DNA from: an uncultured bacterium | GTDB taxonomy: Bacteria; Verrucomicrobiota; Lentisphaeria; Victivallales; UBA1829 | DNA: 52,905 bases | Reading direction: 5' to 3' | Assembly: GCA_902802585.1 (NCBI GenBank) | Contig: CADCMR010000019.1 | Location: forward strand, 1 to 52,905 | Shown: piece by piece, positions 35,944-45,067 of the stretch | Layout: every line of letters starts with the position of its first letter | Numbering within the stretch: position 1 is the stretch's first letter | Notes under the pieces: model-generated | Database searches by the model: none | Seen by the model: only the letters and a program-made list of their open reading frames with translations | Told to the model about the DNA's origin: nothing | Made by a program: the position numbers and the translations under genes

Positions 35944-37036
35944 CCGGGTGAACATCGGTCGCGTCGCCGTCGGCGGCGGGGCTCCGGTGTCCGTGCAGTC
36001 CATGACGAACACGCGCACGTCCGACGCGGACGCCACGCTCGCGCAGATTCGTGAACTTGCCGCGCTCGGCTGCGACATCATCCGATGCGCCGTGCCGGAC
36101 ATGCCGTCCGCCGAAGCCATGCGCCGCATCGTGGCGGAATCCCCGATCCCCGTGATCGCGGACATCCATTTTGACTGGCGCCTGGCGCTGGAATCCATCC
36201 GCGCGGGCGTCCACGGCGTGCGCATCAACCCCGGCAACATCGGCGGCGCGGACCGCGTCCGTGCCGTGGCGGAAGCCGCGGGCGAGGCGGGGATCCCGAT
36301 CCGTGTCGGCGCGAACACGGGCAGCCTTCCGAAAGGGCTGTTCGAATCGAAGCTCGCCGCGTGCGGAGACCACGACGAAGCGATGGCGGAGTCTCTCTGC
36401 GAGGCGGTCGAGGCGCAGATCTGTACCCTGGAATCCTGCGGCTTCCACGATATCAAAGTGTCTTTGAAGGCTAGCTCCGTGCCGGTCATGGCCGCCGCCT
36501 ACCGCAAGTTCGCGGCACGTTCGCCGTTCCCGCTCCACCTCGGTGTGACCGAGGCGGGGACCACTTCGCGCGGCATTCTGAAAAGCGCCGCCGGAATCGG
36601 TGCGCTGCTGCTGGACGGCATCGGCGACACCATCCGCGTGAGCCTGACCGCGCCGCCCCGCGAGGAGGTGAAGGCGGGGATCGCGCTGCTGGAGGTCTGC
36701 GGACTTCGGGACGCGTATCCGGAGATCGTGTCGTGCCCCACCTGCGCCCGCACCGAGTACGACCTGATCGGCATGGCGGAACGCGTGGAGGAGCTTGTGG
36801 CGTCCCTGAAGGCGTCGGGCCGCCGCATCGGACTGAAGAAGATCGCGGTCATGGGATGCGTGGTGAACGGGCCCGGCGAGGCGAAGGACGCCGAATTCGG
36901 GCTGGCGGGATCGAAAAACGGCTTCGTGGCGCTCTTCCGCAAGGGTGTTCCGTTCGCGAACCTCCCGCAGGAGGAGGCGTTCGAGGTGCTGAAGCAGGAG
37001 ATTCTGGCGTCCGCGCCGGAAACGCCGCCGAAATGA
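35924..37036 (+). CDS. ispG: (E)-4-hydroxy-3-methylbut-2-enyl-diphosphate synthase
   Basis: 370 aa. It is a [4Fe-4S] enzyme making HMBPP in the MEP pathway. VNIGRVAVGGGAPVSVQSMT starts the TIM barrel. Cluster ligands are in SCPTCARTEYDLI and MGCVVNGPGEAKDAEFGLAG. The open frame reaches 35810, but that part is inside rseP. GTG at 35924 has AGGAGG 6 nt upstream and the resulting start MKRRVSNRVNIGRV fits. It overlaps the rseP 3' end by 20 nt, so the ribosome site lies in rseP coding sequence. Confidence 0.96.
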   Translation: MKRRVSNRVNIGRVAVGGGAPVSVQSMTNTRTSDADATLAQIRELAALGCDIIRCAVPDMPSAEAMRRIVAESPIPVIADIHFDWRLALESIRAGVHGVRINPGNIGGADRVRAVAEAAGEAGIPIRVGANTGSLPKGLFESKLAACGDHDEAMAESLCEAVEAQICTLESCGFHDIKVSLKASSVPVMAAAYRKFAARSPFPLHLGVTEAGTTSRGILKSAAGIGALLLDGIGDTIRVSLTAPPREEVKAGIALLEVCGLRDAYPEIVSCPTCARTEYDLIGMAERVEELVASLKASGRRIGLKKIAVMGCVVNGPGEAKDAEFGLAGSKNGFVALFRKGVPFANLPQEEAFEVLKQEILASAPETPPK

Positions 37037-37089
37037 CCCGCCCACGCGCGAAACTTCAACTTTTTTGGAAATAATTCACAAAAATCCGG

Positions 37090-37118
37090 TTGTATTCCGT
37101 CGGTTTGCATGATATAGT
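37090..37118 (+). promoter_or_regulatory. Promoter of the pseudopilin genes
   Basis: TTGTAT (37090-37095), 17-nt spacer, TATAGT (37113-37118), 39 nt before the first pseudopilin start. Confidence 0.65.
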
Positions 37119-37157
37119 ACGTATTGGAAAATATTCAACAGATACCGGGAGAACGCC

Positions 37158-37655
37158 ATGAAACGCCTCAAACACCCCTTTACGTTAGTCGAACTTCTCT
37201 GCGTGATCATCGTGATCGCGTTGCTCGCCGCAATCTCGATCAAGGTCACGCAGATCGCCTATCGCCGCGCGGACGAGACGAAGACGAAGACCATCATGGA
37301 AATCATCCGCGTCGCCAACGAGCAGTACAAGGCAAAGAACGGGTATTATTATCCGAACGGCGGCTCCTCCTATACGGAGGACGGGAAGACCTTCTACTCC
37401 ATTGAGCTGGACGCCGACTTCCTCGGCGACGCGTACGAGACCTGCCGCGCCATGGCGAACGACAACAGCGACAAGAAAATCCGCGACGCGTGGGGAAACG
37501 CATTCCGCTACCGCGCGCCCGGCAATTTCAACACCGGCACGTACGACCTGTACTCCATCGGACGTGACAAGGTGGCGGGCGACGCCGAAAAGGCGCGGCA
37601 TATCCCCGGCGACGCCGACGATATCGCGAATTTCAAGAATCCGGACGCGAATTAA
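37158..37655 (+). CDS. Type II secretion/type IV pilin-like pseudopilin (GspG-like)
   Basis: 165 aa. The prepilin leader is followed by FTLVELLCVIIVIALLAAIS, the hydrophobic N-terminal helix with the conserved Glu at mature position 5. The residue before the Phe is Pro (KHPFTLVELL), where prepilin peptidase normally needs Gly. The C-terminal half has a GspG-like layout: KAKNGYYYPNGG, then DAWGNAFRYRAPG and DLYSIGRDKVAG. The second pseudopilin follows by 31 nt. No secretion ATPase, secretin or prepilin peptidase is nearby. The start has GGAG 6-7 nt upstream. Confidence 0.88.
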   Translation: MKRLKHPFTLVELLCVIIVIALLAAISIKVTQIAYRRADETKTKTIMEIIRVANEQYKAKNGYYYPNGGSSYTEDGKTFYSIELDADFLGDAYETCRAMANDNSDKKIRDAWGNAFRYRAPGNFNTGTYDLYSIGRDKVAGDAEKARHIPGDADDIANFKNPDAN

Positions 37656-37686
37656 CCGAACCAACCCTTCATAAGGAACACATACC

Positions 37687-38247
37687 ATGAAAACTTATTC
37701 CAAAAGATTTACATTGATCGAGCTGCTCGTCGTGATCGCCATTATCGGCATCCTCGCCGGGCTTGTCTTCCCCGCCCTCGGCGTCGTCCGCAACAACGCG
37801 AAGAAATCCAAGGCGAACAGCGAATGCCAGTCCCTGAAGACTGCCATCATCATGTACGAGTCGGAGTTCTCCTGCTGGCCTGCGAAAACGTCCGGTTCGA
37901 CCGACGCCGTCCTCTCTTCCAGCGACTACATCCAGATGTGCAAGATCCTCACGGGCGAGAACTCCAAGAAGACAGTGTTCTACGAAGTCGGCGTCGGCTA
38001 CGACGAGACCAAGGGCATCCTGGATCCCTGGGACCGCCAGTACCAGGTCATCCTCGACATCGACTACGACGGCAAGATCAGGAAGGACATTCCGGCGGTT
38101 TCAGCGGTCAACGACGTCAACGGCCGTTCCAACCAGGATCTCCGCACCAAGGTCGCGGTGTATTCGTTCGGCGTCGTTGAGAAGGACAAGGACGCCACGG
38201 ACCTCGTCAACCTTGCCAAAAGCAAGAAGCTTATCATCAGCTGGTGA
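37687..38247 (+). CDS. Type II secretion/type IV pilin-like pseudopilin
   Basis: 186 aa. The leader MKTYSKR precedes FTLIELLVVIAIIGILAGLV, the standard pilin helix with Glu5. The residue at -1 is Arg, again not Gly. The globular part contains a Cys/Trp pair (SEFSCWPAKTSG), DPWDRQYQVILDIDYDGKIR of GspG/GspH type, and SFGVVEKDKDATD at the end. It is the second of a pair and was probably derived from the same ancestor as its neighbour, though only the N-terminal helix is clearly alike. Spacing of 31 nt makes co-transcription likely. Confidence 0.9.
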   Translation: MKTYSKRFTLIELLVVIAIIGILAGLVFPALGVVRNNAKKSKANSECQSLKTAIIMYESEFSCWPAKTSGSTDAVLSSSDYIQMCKILTGENSKKTVFYEVGVGYDETKGILDPWDRQYQVILDIDYDGKIRKDIPAVSAVNDVNGRSNQDLRTKVAVYSFGVVEKDKDATDLVNLAKSKKLIISW

Positions 38248-38350
38248 CGGACGCCTGTTTTTTTGAGCTTGTCGTGAGCTCGCGCCGGGAACAGCTTCGG
38301 CGGACGCCCGGACGGGGGCTCGCGGTGTAAAAAGAGAGATCGGAAACCGT

Positions 38351-39586
38351 ATGGATATTGTTTACGGTATCATGCTGGACAACGGATCCGGGTACAACGC
38401 CCGGTGCGATTCCTCGCTCGGTCTGCACATTGGCGACTACTGTGTGATCCGCAAGGATTTCTACTTGGACTACGGCCAGATCGTGAAGCAGTTCGACGCG
38501 CCGCCGCCGGAATCGTCGCCCGCCGCGCCCGTCGAGGAGGAACGCGAATCGGGGGGGACCGTGTTTTCCGCCAAGAAGAACGAAATCTACGTGATCCAGC
38601 GGAAGGCGACCGTGGTGGACCAGGGCAAGGCGCACGAGAACCAGATGCGCGCGAAATCCGCCCTGCGGATCACCGGGCAGTACGTGGACCGCCTCGGACT
38701 GCCCATGAAGCTGATCAACGCACATTATTCGTACGACGGCAAGCTCATCACGGTGCAGTTCAGCGCCGAGGGGCGCGTGGACTTCCGCGAGCTGGTGAAG
38801 CTGCTGTCGCAGGAATTCAACACGCATATTGAGCTGCGTCAGATCGGCGTGCGCGACGAGACCGCCATCCTCGGCGGCATCGCGAACTGCGGACGCCCGC
38901 TCTGCTGCTGCCGGTTCCTGAAGGATTTCGCGTCCATCAACGTGAAGATGGCGAAGGAGCAGGATCTCTCGCTCACGCCGTCCACGATCTCCGGCATCTG
39001 CGGTAGGCTGAAATGCTGCCTCAAATACGAGCACGAAGGTTACTTGGAGCTTGAGAAGACCATGCCGAGGCGCGGCGAGCTCTGCGAATGCAAGGACGGA
39101 CGCGGACGCGTGGTCGACCGCAACCTCCTGACGCAGAAAGTCACCATCCAGCTGGAAAACTCCACGCACACCGTGGTCTGCCCCGCCTCCGAAGTCTCGG
39201 TCGTCTACCTCGACAAATACAAAATGCGCGGCGGCGCGCCGGGGCAGGGGGATTCCGCCCGGCAGAAAGCGTCCGGCGCTGAAGACGCGAACCCGGAATC
39301 CGGCGAGAAGAACGAATCCAATGCCGCGTCCCAGCCTCAGAAGCCCGCGCGCCAGGACGGACAGAACCGTCCCCATGGTCAGCAGAAGAAACAGGGTGAA
39401 CGTCCCCAGCGTCCAGCGGGCGAACAGCGTCAGCAGAACCGTCCGCAGCAGAATCAGAACCGTCAGAACCGTCCGCAGCGTCAGCCCCGTCAGGAAGGCG
39501 GCAACCCGGACGGAAACCGCGATGGGAACCGCGACGGCGGCAAGCAGAACGGCAACCGTCCGCCGCGTCGTCCTCAGCAAGGCTGA
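38351..39586 (+). CDS. ricT: PSP1-domain protein, RicT/YaaT-like, with Gln/Asn/Arg-rich tail
   Basis: 411 aa. The first 270 residues match RicT/YaaT. They include KAHENQMRAKSALRI, then YSYDGKLITVQFSAEGRVDF, and the Cys motifs RPLCCCRFLKDF and CGRLKCCLKYEHEGY that bind Fe-S in Bacillus, where RicT acts with RicA and RicF in RNA maturation and development (family knowledge). The final 110 residues are low-complexity Gln, Asn, Arg, Pro and Gly (repeated QNRPQ and GNRDGN), absent from Bacillus RicT as I remember it. The tail may bind RNA or drive self-association; that is inference. 38248-38350 shows no clear promoter. Confidence 0.88.
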   Translation: MDIVYGIMLDNGSGYNARCDSSLGLHIGDYCVIRKDFYLDYGQIVKQFDAPPPESSPAAPVEEERESGGTVFSAKKNEIYVIQRKATVVDQGKAHENQMRAKSALRITGQYVDRLGLPMKLINAHYSYDGKLITVQFSAEGRVDFRELVKLLSQEFNTHIELRQIGVRDETAILGGIANCGRPLCCCRFLKDFASINVKMAKEQDLSLTPSTISGICGRLKCCLKYEHEGYLELEKTMPRRGELCECKDGRGRVVDRNLLTQKVTIQLENSTHTVVCPASEVSVVYLDKYKMRGGAPGQGDSARQKASGAEDANPESGEKNESNAASQPQKPARQDGQNRPHGQQKKQGERPQRPAGEQRQQNRPQQNQNRQNRPQRQPRQEGGNPDGNRDGNRDGGKQNGNRPPRRPQQG

Positions 39587-39626
39587 TCGCGCACACACGT
39601 TTTTTACACGTTTTTTGTTCATTTTG

Positions 39627-39660
39627 CGCCGCCCGGAATCATTTCGGACGGCGTTCTTTT
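39627..39660 (+). terminator. Intrinsic terminator after ricT
   Basis: cgccgcccg and cggacggcg pair with one mismatch around a 9-nt loop and are followed by ttctttt. Confidence 0.65.
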
Positions 39661-39712
39661 GCGCGGGTTCCTTCATGCGCGCGCGAAAACGCGGAAAACA
39701 GCCTGAATTACC

Positions 39713-39741
39713 TTGAAATCAGGCGATTTTTCATGTATAGT
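39713..39741 (+). promoter_or_regulatory. Promoter of hisF-maeB-panC-NSS
   Basis: TTGAAA (39713-39718), 17-nt spacer, TATAGT (39736-39741). It is one of the best matches to the consensus in the window. Confidence 0.75.
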
Positions 39742-39797
39742 ATAGGATAGTTTTTTTCCGCCATTTTCCGCAAATGAAAGTAAGGAGCCGCACGAAC

Positions 39798-40559
39798 ATG
39801 CTTGCCAAACGTATCATTCCCTGCCTGGACGTGAACAACGGACGCGTCGTGAAGGGCGTGCATTTCGTGGGTCTCGTGGACGCCGGCGATCCCGTCGCCG
39901 CTGCCGTGGAGTACAACCGGCAGGGCGCAGACGAACTCGTTTTCCTGGACATCACCGCCAGCAGCGACGCGCGCGCCAGCGTGGTCGACGTGATCGCGAA
40001 GACCGCCGACCAGGTGTTCATCCCGCTGACCGTGGGCGGCGGCATCCGCACGGCGGACGACATCCGCCTGATGCTGAAATCCGGTGCGGACAAGGTATCC
40101 CTGAATACGGCTGCCGTGCTGAATCCCGACCTCATTAAGGCGGGTTCCGACCGGTTCGGCGCGCAGTGCATCGTGCTGGCGATCGACGCCCGGCGCGTCC
40201 CCGGCGAAAACCGCTGGGAGGTCTACACGCACGGCGGACGCCGTCCGACCGGCATCGACGCGTTGGAATGGGCAGTGCGCGGCGTGGAGCTCGGCGCGGG
40301 CGAAATCCTGCTCACGAGCATGGACACCGACGGCACAAAGGCGGGGTATGACTGCGAGCTGACCGCCGCGGTCGCCGATTCCGTGCCGGTTCCTGTCATC
40401 GCGTCCGGCGGTGCGGGCGACCTGGACGACCTTGCCGAGGTCATCGAAAAAGGGCGCGCGGACGCCGTGCTCGCCGCCAGCATCTTCCATTTCGGGACGT
40501 ACACGGTGGGCGATGCGAAACGCCACCTCGCCGGGCGCGGCATCCCGGTCCGCATCTGA
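39798..40559 (+). CDS. hisF: Imidazole glycerol phosphate synthase cyclase subunit
   Basis: 253 aa, the exact family length from this Met. With HisH it makes imidazole glycerol phosphate and AICAR in histidine synthesis. [20 protein letters not shown] contains catalytic Asp11, and [12 protein letters not shown] holds the second catalytic Asp. [13 protein letters not shown] and [16 protein letters not shown] are phosphate-binding loops. A frame starts at 39774, but AAGGAG lies between that Met and 39798, so the later Met is right. No other his gene is in the window. Confidence 0.97.
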   Translation: MLAKRIIPCLDVNNGRVVKGVHFVGLVDAGDPVAAAVEYNRQGADELVFLDITASSDARASVVDVIAKTADQVFIPLTVGGGIRTADDIRLMLKSGADKVSLNTAAVLNPDLIKAGSDRFGAQCIVLAIDARRVPGENRWEVYTHGGRRPTGIDALEWAVRGVELGAGEILLTSMDTDGTKAGYDCELTAAVADSVPVPVIASGGAGDLDDLAEVIEKGRADAVLAASIFHFGTYTVGDAKRHLAGRGIPVRI

Positions 40560-40597
40560 TCCGAACAAATTCATTACAACTTTTGGAGAACATAACC

Positions 40598-41938
40598 ATG
40601 TCGAACGACCTCGCCTCCCGCAGCCTTGCCTACCACGCGAATCCGCAGCCGGGCAAACTGAAAATCCTTCCCTCGAAACCCTGCACCACGCAGGACGACC
40701 TTTCGCTGGCGTACACACCCGGCGTCGCAGTCCCCTGCACCGAGATTCACGACCACCCGGAGAAAATCTGGGAGTACACCGGACGAGGCAACACCGTGGC
40801 GGTGGTCAGCGACGGCACGGCGGTGCTCGGGCTCGGCAACATCGGCCCCGAGGCTGGGCTCCCCGTCATGGAGGGAAAATCCGTTCTCTTCAAGCGTTTC
40901 GCGGACATCGACGCCGTGGCGCTCTGCATCGGCGGCGTGTTCAAGGGGGACGGGCGCACCGATCCGGACAAGGTGATCGAAACCGTCGCCCGCCTCGAGC
41001 CCTCGTTCGGCGGCATCAACCTCGAAGACATCGGCGCGCCCGCGTGCTTCGCGATCGAACCCGCGCTGAAGAAGTCGATGAAGATTCCGGTCTTCCACGA
41101 CGACCAGCATGGCACCGCCATCATCTCCCTCGCCGGCATTCTGAATGCCCTGCGCGTGGTCGGCAAGAAGATCGGCGACTGCCGGTTCGTGATGAACGGC
41201 GCGGGCGCCGCCGGCATCGCCTGCGCGGAATACTACGTGTCTGCGGGCGCTGACCGTTCCAAATTTATCCTCTGTGACTCGAAGGGCGTAATCCACGACG
41301 GCCGTACCGACCTCAATCCGCAGAAACAGCGTTTCGCCGCCCACACGGACGCCCGCACGCTCGCGGACGCCATCAGGGGCGCGGACGTCTTCGTCGGCGT
41401 CTCTGTGCCGAAGGCGCTCACCGGGGATATGGTCCGTACGATGGCTCCCGGCGCGGTCGTCTTCGCCATGGCGAATCCCACGCCCGAGATCTTCCCGGAC
41501 GAAGCCCTGGCGGCGGGCGCCGCCGTCGCGGGCACGGGTCGCTCCGACTACAGCAACCAGGTCAACAACGTGCTCGGGTTCCCGGGCATCTTCCGTGGCG
41601 CGCTTGACACCCGCGCGTCCGACATCAACGAGGCGATGAAGCTGGCGGCGTCCCGCGCGCTGGCGGACATCGTGGCGGAGCCGATGCCGGAGGACATCCG
41701 GCAGCTGCTCTCCGCCGCGTACCCCGAAGAGGCAGCGAAAGGCATTTTCGAGGGCGAAATCCCGCTGAAGGCGTCGTTCGTGATCCCGAAGCCGTTCGAT
41801 CCGCGCGTCGTGCCCCGCGTGGCGCGCAAGGTCGCCGAGGCCGCCATGGCGTCCGGCGTGGCTCAGATCCGGATCGACGACCTTGAAGCCTACGAACGCG
41901 CCGTGGCCGCCCGCATCGCCCGCAACAACCAGCAGTGA
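40598..41938 (+). CDS. maeB: Malic enzyme (NAD(P)-dependent)
   Basis: 446 aa. It oxidatively decarboxylates malate to pyruvate. [16 protein letters not shown] and [20 protein letters not shown] are N-terminal signatures; [17 protein letters not shown] and [13 protein letters not shown] hold the metal and catalytic residues. The nucleotide-binding fold starts at [17 protein letters not shown]. It is the short bacterial form, without the phosphotransacetylase-like domain of long MaeB. The true ATG at 40598 has GGAG 10-11 nt upstream. NADP or NAD preference cannot be read with confidence. Confidence 0.94.
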   Translation: MSNDLASRSLAYHANPQPGKLKILPSKPCTTQDDLSLAYTPGVAVPCTEIHDHPEKIWEYTGRGNTVAVVSDGTAVLGLGNIGPEAGLPVMEGKSVLFKRFADIDAVALCIGGVFKGDGRTDPDKVIETVARLEPSFGGINLEDIGAPACFAIEPALKKSMKIPVFHDDQHGTAIISLAGILNALRVVGKKIGDCRFVMNGAGAAGIACAEYYVSAGADRSKFILCDSKGVIHDGRTDLNPQKQRFAAHTDARTLADAIRGADVFVGVSVPKALTGDMVRTMAPGAVVFAMANPTPEIFPDEALAAGAAVAGTGRSDYSNQVNNVLGFPGIFRGALDTRASDINEAMKLAASRALADIVAEPMPEDIRQLLSAAYPEEAAKGIFEGEIPLKASFVIPKPFDPRVVPRVARKVAEAAMASGVAQIRIDDLEAYERAVAARIARNNQQ

Positions 41939-41952
41939 AAACGAGGTGCAGC

Positions 41953-42804
41953 ATGACACAGATCATTCATTCCATTCCCGAACTCCAGCAGTGGTCCCGC
42001 GACGCGCATAAGAACGGCAGGATCGTCGGGCTCGTGCCGACCATGGGATTCCTGCACGACGGTCATCTCTCCCTGATCGACGCGGCACGCGCGAACGGCG
42101 CGGACGCGGTTGTCATCTCCATTTTCGTGAACCCGATCCAGTTCGGTCCGAACGAGGATTTCGCGAAATATCCGCGCGACTTCGAACGCGACCGCGCGCT
42201 GTGCGAAGCGCGGAAAGTGGACGTAATCTTCGCGCCCGGCGTGGAGGACATGTACCCGGAACCGCTGACCTGCCACGTCTATGAGAACAGCATTTCCAAG
42301 AACCTCTGCGGCAAGTCGCGCCCGATCCACTTCGAGGGCGTGACCACGGTCGTCTCGAAGCTTTTCAACGCCGCGCTGCCCGACCTGGCGGTGTTCGGTC
42401 AGAAGGACGCCCAGCAGGCGGCGATCATCCGCCGCATGGTCCGTGACCTCAATTTCCCGATCAAAATCATCACCGCGCCCATCGTGCGCGAGGCGGACGG
42501 CCTCGCCATGAGCTCGCGCAACAAATACCTCTCCGAGGATGAACACCGCCGCGCGCTTGCCATTTCCAGCAGCCTGTTCCGCGCGCAGAAGACGTTCGCC
42601 GCGCAGCCCGGCATCGAGGCCGCGAAGCTGATCGCCGACATCCGCGCGGAGATTACGGCGGCGGGCGGCGTGGTGGAATACGTCGAGCTGACCGATTCGG
42701 ACACGATGCTTCCGGCGACCACGCTCGAACCCGGCAAATCCTTCACGATCGCGGTGGCGGCGAAGTTCGGCACAACCCGCCTGATCGACAATATCCAGCT
42801 CTGA
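41953..42804 (+). CDS. panC: Pantothenate synthetase
   Basis: 283 aa. It joins pantoate and beta-alanine with ATP to form pantothenate. LVPTMGFLHDGHLSLIDAAR has the HxGH nucleotide-binding motif. ISIFVNPIQFGPNEDFAKYP and DGLAMSSRNKYL (KMSKS-like) complete the site. It lies 14 nt after maeB with GAGGTG before the start. panB and panD are not in the window. Confidence 0.96.
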   Translation: MTQIIHSIPELQQWSRDAHKNGRIVGLVPTMGFLHDGHLSLIDAARANGADAVVISIFVNPIQFGPNEDFAKYPRDFERDRALCEARKVDVIFAPGVEDMYPEPLTCHVYENSISKNLCGKSRPIHFEGVTTVVSKLFNAALPDLAVFGQKDAQQAAIIRRMVRDLNFPIKIITAPIVREADGLAMSSRNKYLSEDEHRRALAISSSLFRAQKTFAAQPGIEAAKLIADIRAEITAAGGVVEYVELTDSDTMLPATTLEPGKSFTIAVAAKFGTTRLIDNIQL

Positions 42805-42840
42805 GGAGCGGCATTTCTTACGGCATAGGACGGAACACAC

Positions 42841-44964
42841 ATGGCAGACGGCGTAAAACACGAGCATTGGGGCAGTTCATTCGGATTCGTCATGGCGGCG
42901 GTAGGATCCGCCATCGGACTCGGCAACGTGTGGCGGTTTCCCTTCATCACGGGGGAGAACGGCGGCGGCGCGTTCGTCCTGATCTACCTCCTCTGCATCG
43001 CGCTGGTCGGTCTGCCGGTGATGCTGGCGGAGCTCGCCATCGGGCGCGCCTCGCAGGGCGACCCGATCAAGGCGTTCAAACACTTCGCGATCCGTTCGCC
43101 GCGTCTGCCGAAAGTCGCCTCGGGATTCGGACTTGGGCTCGCCGCCGCGCTGGCGGGTTCCCACAACTACGGCATGTCTGTCCTGCTGGTGATCCTGAGC
43201 ATCCTGATCTACCACTACGGATGGTCCACGGTCGGATTCTCCTGCACGCTGGTGGCGGGGCTGATCCTGTCCTACTATGCAATCATCGGCGGCTGGATTT
43301 TCCTGTACGCGTGGAAATCGTTCGCGCATGAGCTTGTTTTCGCCTCGCCGGAAGAGGCGGGCGCATACCTCGGCAGCGTGTCGTCAAACGGCTGGCTGTC
43401 GTCCGGTCTGACGCTTGCCTTTATGCTCGCATCGGCGGGGATCTGCTGGTTCGGCGTGAAGAAGGGCATCGAATCGGTCTCAAAGGTCATGATGCCGCTG
43501 CTTTTCGTGCTCGTGGTGGTGCTGGTGGTCCGCAGCGTGACGCTCCCCGGCGCGTCGAAAGGCGTGGAGTTTTTCCTGAAGCCGGACTTCAGCAAGATCA
43601 ACGGTTCGAGCGTGCTGGACGCCCTCGGGCACGCATTCTACTCGCTGAGCCTGGGCATGGCGATTCTCATCACCTACGGCAGCTACCTCAGCAAGAAACG
43701 CAACATCCTGAAATCCTCGCTCTGGATCGTCTTCTTCGACACGCTCATCGCGTTGCTTGCCGGTCTCGCCATCTTCCCCGCGCTCTTCGCCCAGGGCGGC
43801 AATCCGGCGCAGGGACCCGCGCTCGTGTTCAACACCCTGCCGATCACGTTCGAGTCCATTCCGGGCGGTCTCGGCTGGCTCTGGAACGGCCTTTTCTTCC
43901 TGCTCCTGGCGATCGCGGCGCTGACCAGCGGTCTGAGCCTCCAGGAGGCGGTCGTGTCCAGTTTCATGCAGAACCTGAAGCTCTCGCGCCGCGCCTCCGT
44001 GCTGCTCTCGACCGTGCTGATCACCGGTTTCGGATGCGTGATCTCGTTCAGCGTAAACGACTGGTCGCATCTGCCCTCGCTGCATCGCCTGCTCACGGGG
44101 CTGTTCGGCAGCGTGAAGGGCAGCCTCTTCGACCTGATCGACTATGTGGCGAGCAACTGGATCCTGCTTTTGAACGGCCTCGCGGCGGCGTTCTACGCCG
44201 GCTGGGTCTGGGGCACCAACGGTGCGGCGCACGAACTCTACCGTACCGGAGCCGACACGAAAGGTCTTTCCAAGTTCCAGAAATTCAACCGCACGCGCCT
44301 CCCGGTCATCTCCTGGTCCGTGTTCATCCGCTTCATCTCGCCCGTGCTGATCTTCGTGACGTTCCTGTCCGCCGCCGGATTTTTCCAGAAGGCGCAGAAA
44401 CCCGCCGAGCCCGAACAGCCCGCCGCGCAGGAAGCCGTGCGGACATCCGCGGCGCAGCCGTCCGAGAAAATCGAAGTGGAAGCGGCCCCCGCCGTTGAGC
44501 CCGCGCCGTTCCACCGCCTGAAGGGCGCGGCATGGCGTCCGGAACAGTGGTGGAACCCCGCCGACGGCGTCGGATTCGCGTTTTCGGCGAGCGTTCGGTT
44601 CGCGGCGGTTCCGGAGAATGTTGTCCCCGTGCTGTCCGTGTGGGAGGAATTCGACCTCTCCGTCTCGCCGGACTATCCCGTGGTCTTCACGGTCGACGGT
44701 GTGTCTTACGCCGTGAGCCGTCCCTCGGGCGACGAGGCGTTCTTCCCGGCGAATCAGTGGGTGAAGCTCGGCGTCTCGTGGGATCCCGCGAAGAAACGCC
44801 TTCTGGTCAGCCGCAACGGCAAGCTGTATGCGGCGAAGAAGCTCGCGTCCGCGCCGGAATCCGCCGCCGCGTCCGAGGCGGTCTTCGACATCTTCTGCGA
44901 CCGGCTGTATCCGCATGCCGTTGAGGTGGAGCAGGTCGCCCGTATTTCCAAACAGGGGCTCTGA
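42841..44964 (+). CDS. NSS-family sodium-dependent transporter fused to a LamG-like domain
   Basis: 707 aa. Residues 1-515 are an SNF/NSS symporter: AAVGSAIGLGNVWRFPFITG followed by ENGGGAF is the family hallmark of helix 1. Between helices 2 and 3 there is an extra hydrophobic stretch (about residues 100-130) that I do not expect in LeuT/MhsT-like proteins. Residues 518-560 are a Pro/Ala/Glu linker. Residues 560-703 look like a LamG/concanavalin-type beta sandwich: GFAFSASVRF, then VVFTVDGVSYAVSR, NQWVKLGVSWDPAKKRLLVS and RNGKLYAAKK. The linker follows the last helix, so the domain could be outside or inside; topology was not computed. Likely substrate is an amino acid, not identifiable here. 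Confidence 0.88.
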   Translation: MADGVKHEHWGSSFGFVMAAVGSAIGLGNVWRFPFITGENGGGAFVLIYLLCIALVGLPVMLAELAIGRASQGDPIKAFKHFAIRSPRLPKVASGFGLGLAAALAGSHNYGMSVLLVILSILIYHYGWSTVGFSCTLVAGLILSYYAIIGGWIFLYAWKSFAHELVFASPEEAGAYLGSVSSNGWLSSGLTLAFMLASAGICWFGVKKGIESVSKVMMPLLFVLVVVLVVRSVTLPGASKGVEFFLKPDFSKINGSSVLDALGHAFYSLSLGMAILITYGSYLSKKRNILKSSLWIVFFDTLIALLAGLAIFPALFAQGGNPAQGPALVFNTLPITFESIPGGLGWLWNGLFFLLLAIAALTSGLSLQEAVVSSFMQNLKLSRRASVLLSTVLITGFGCVISFSVNDWSHLPSLHRLLTGLFGSVKGSLFDLIDYVASNWILLLNGLAAAFYAGWVWGTNGAAHELYRTGADTKGLSKFQKFNRTRLPVISWSVFIRFISPVLIFVTFLSAAGFFQKAQKPAEPEQPAAQEAVRTSAAQPSEKIEVEAAPAVEPAPFHRLKGAAWRPEQWWNPADGVGFAFSASVRFAAVPENVVPVLSVWEEFDLSVSPDYPVVFTVDGVSYAVSRPSGDEAFFPANQWVKLGVSWDPAKKRLLVSRNGKLYAAKKLASAPESAAASEAVFDIFCDRLYPHAVEVEQVARISKQGL

Positions 44965-45001
44965 TTTCCAGACGTTCTTCCGTTTTTTTCTGGTTCCGCG
45001 C

Positions 45002-45029
45002 TTGAAAACACCGGAATCCGTGGTATAGT
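45002..45029 (+). promoter_or_regulatory. Promoter of the flavodoxin lipoprotein
   Basis: TTGAAA (45002-45007), 16-nt spacer, TATAGT (45024-45029), 38 nt before the start. Confidence 0.7.
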
Positions 45030-45067
45030 TTTGAAACAAAACACCATTTTTTGAAGGAGTTGAACTT

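Noticed and set aside
33967..36489. 840-codon minus-strand frame
   Set aside because: Antisense to dxr, rseP and ispG; a low-complexity mirror of GC-rich coding sequence.
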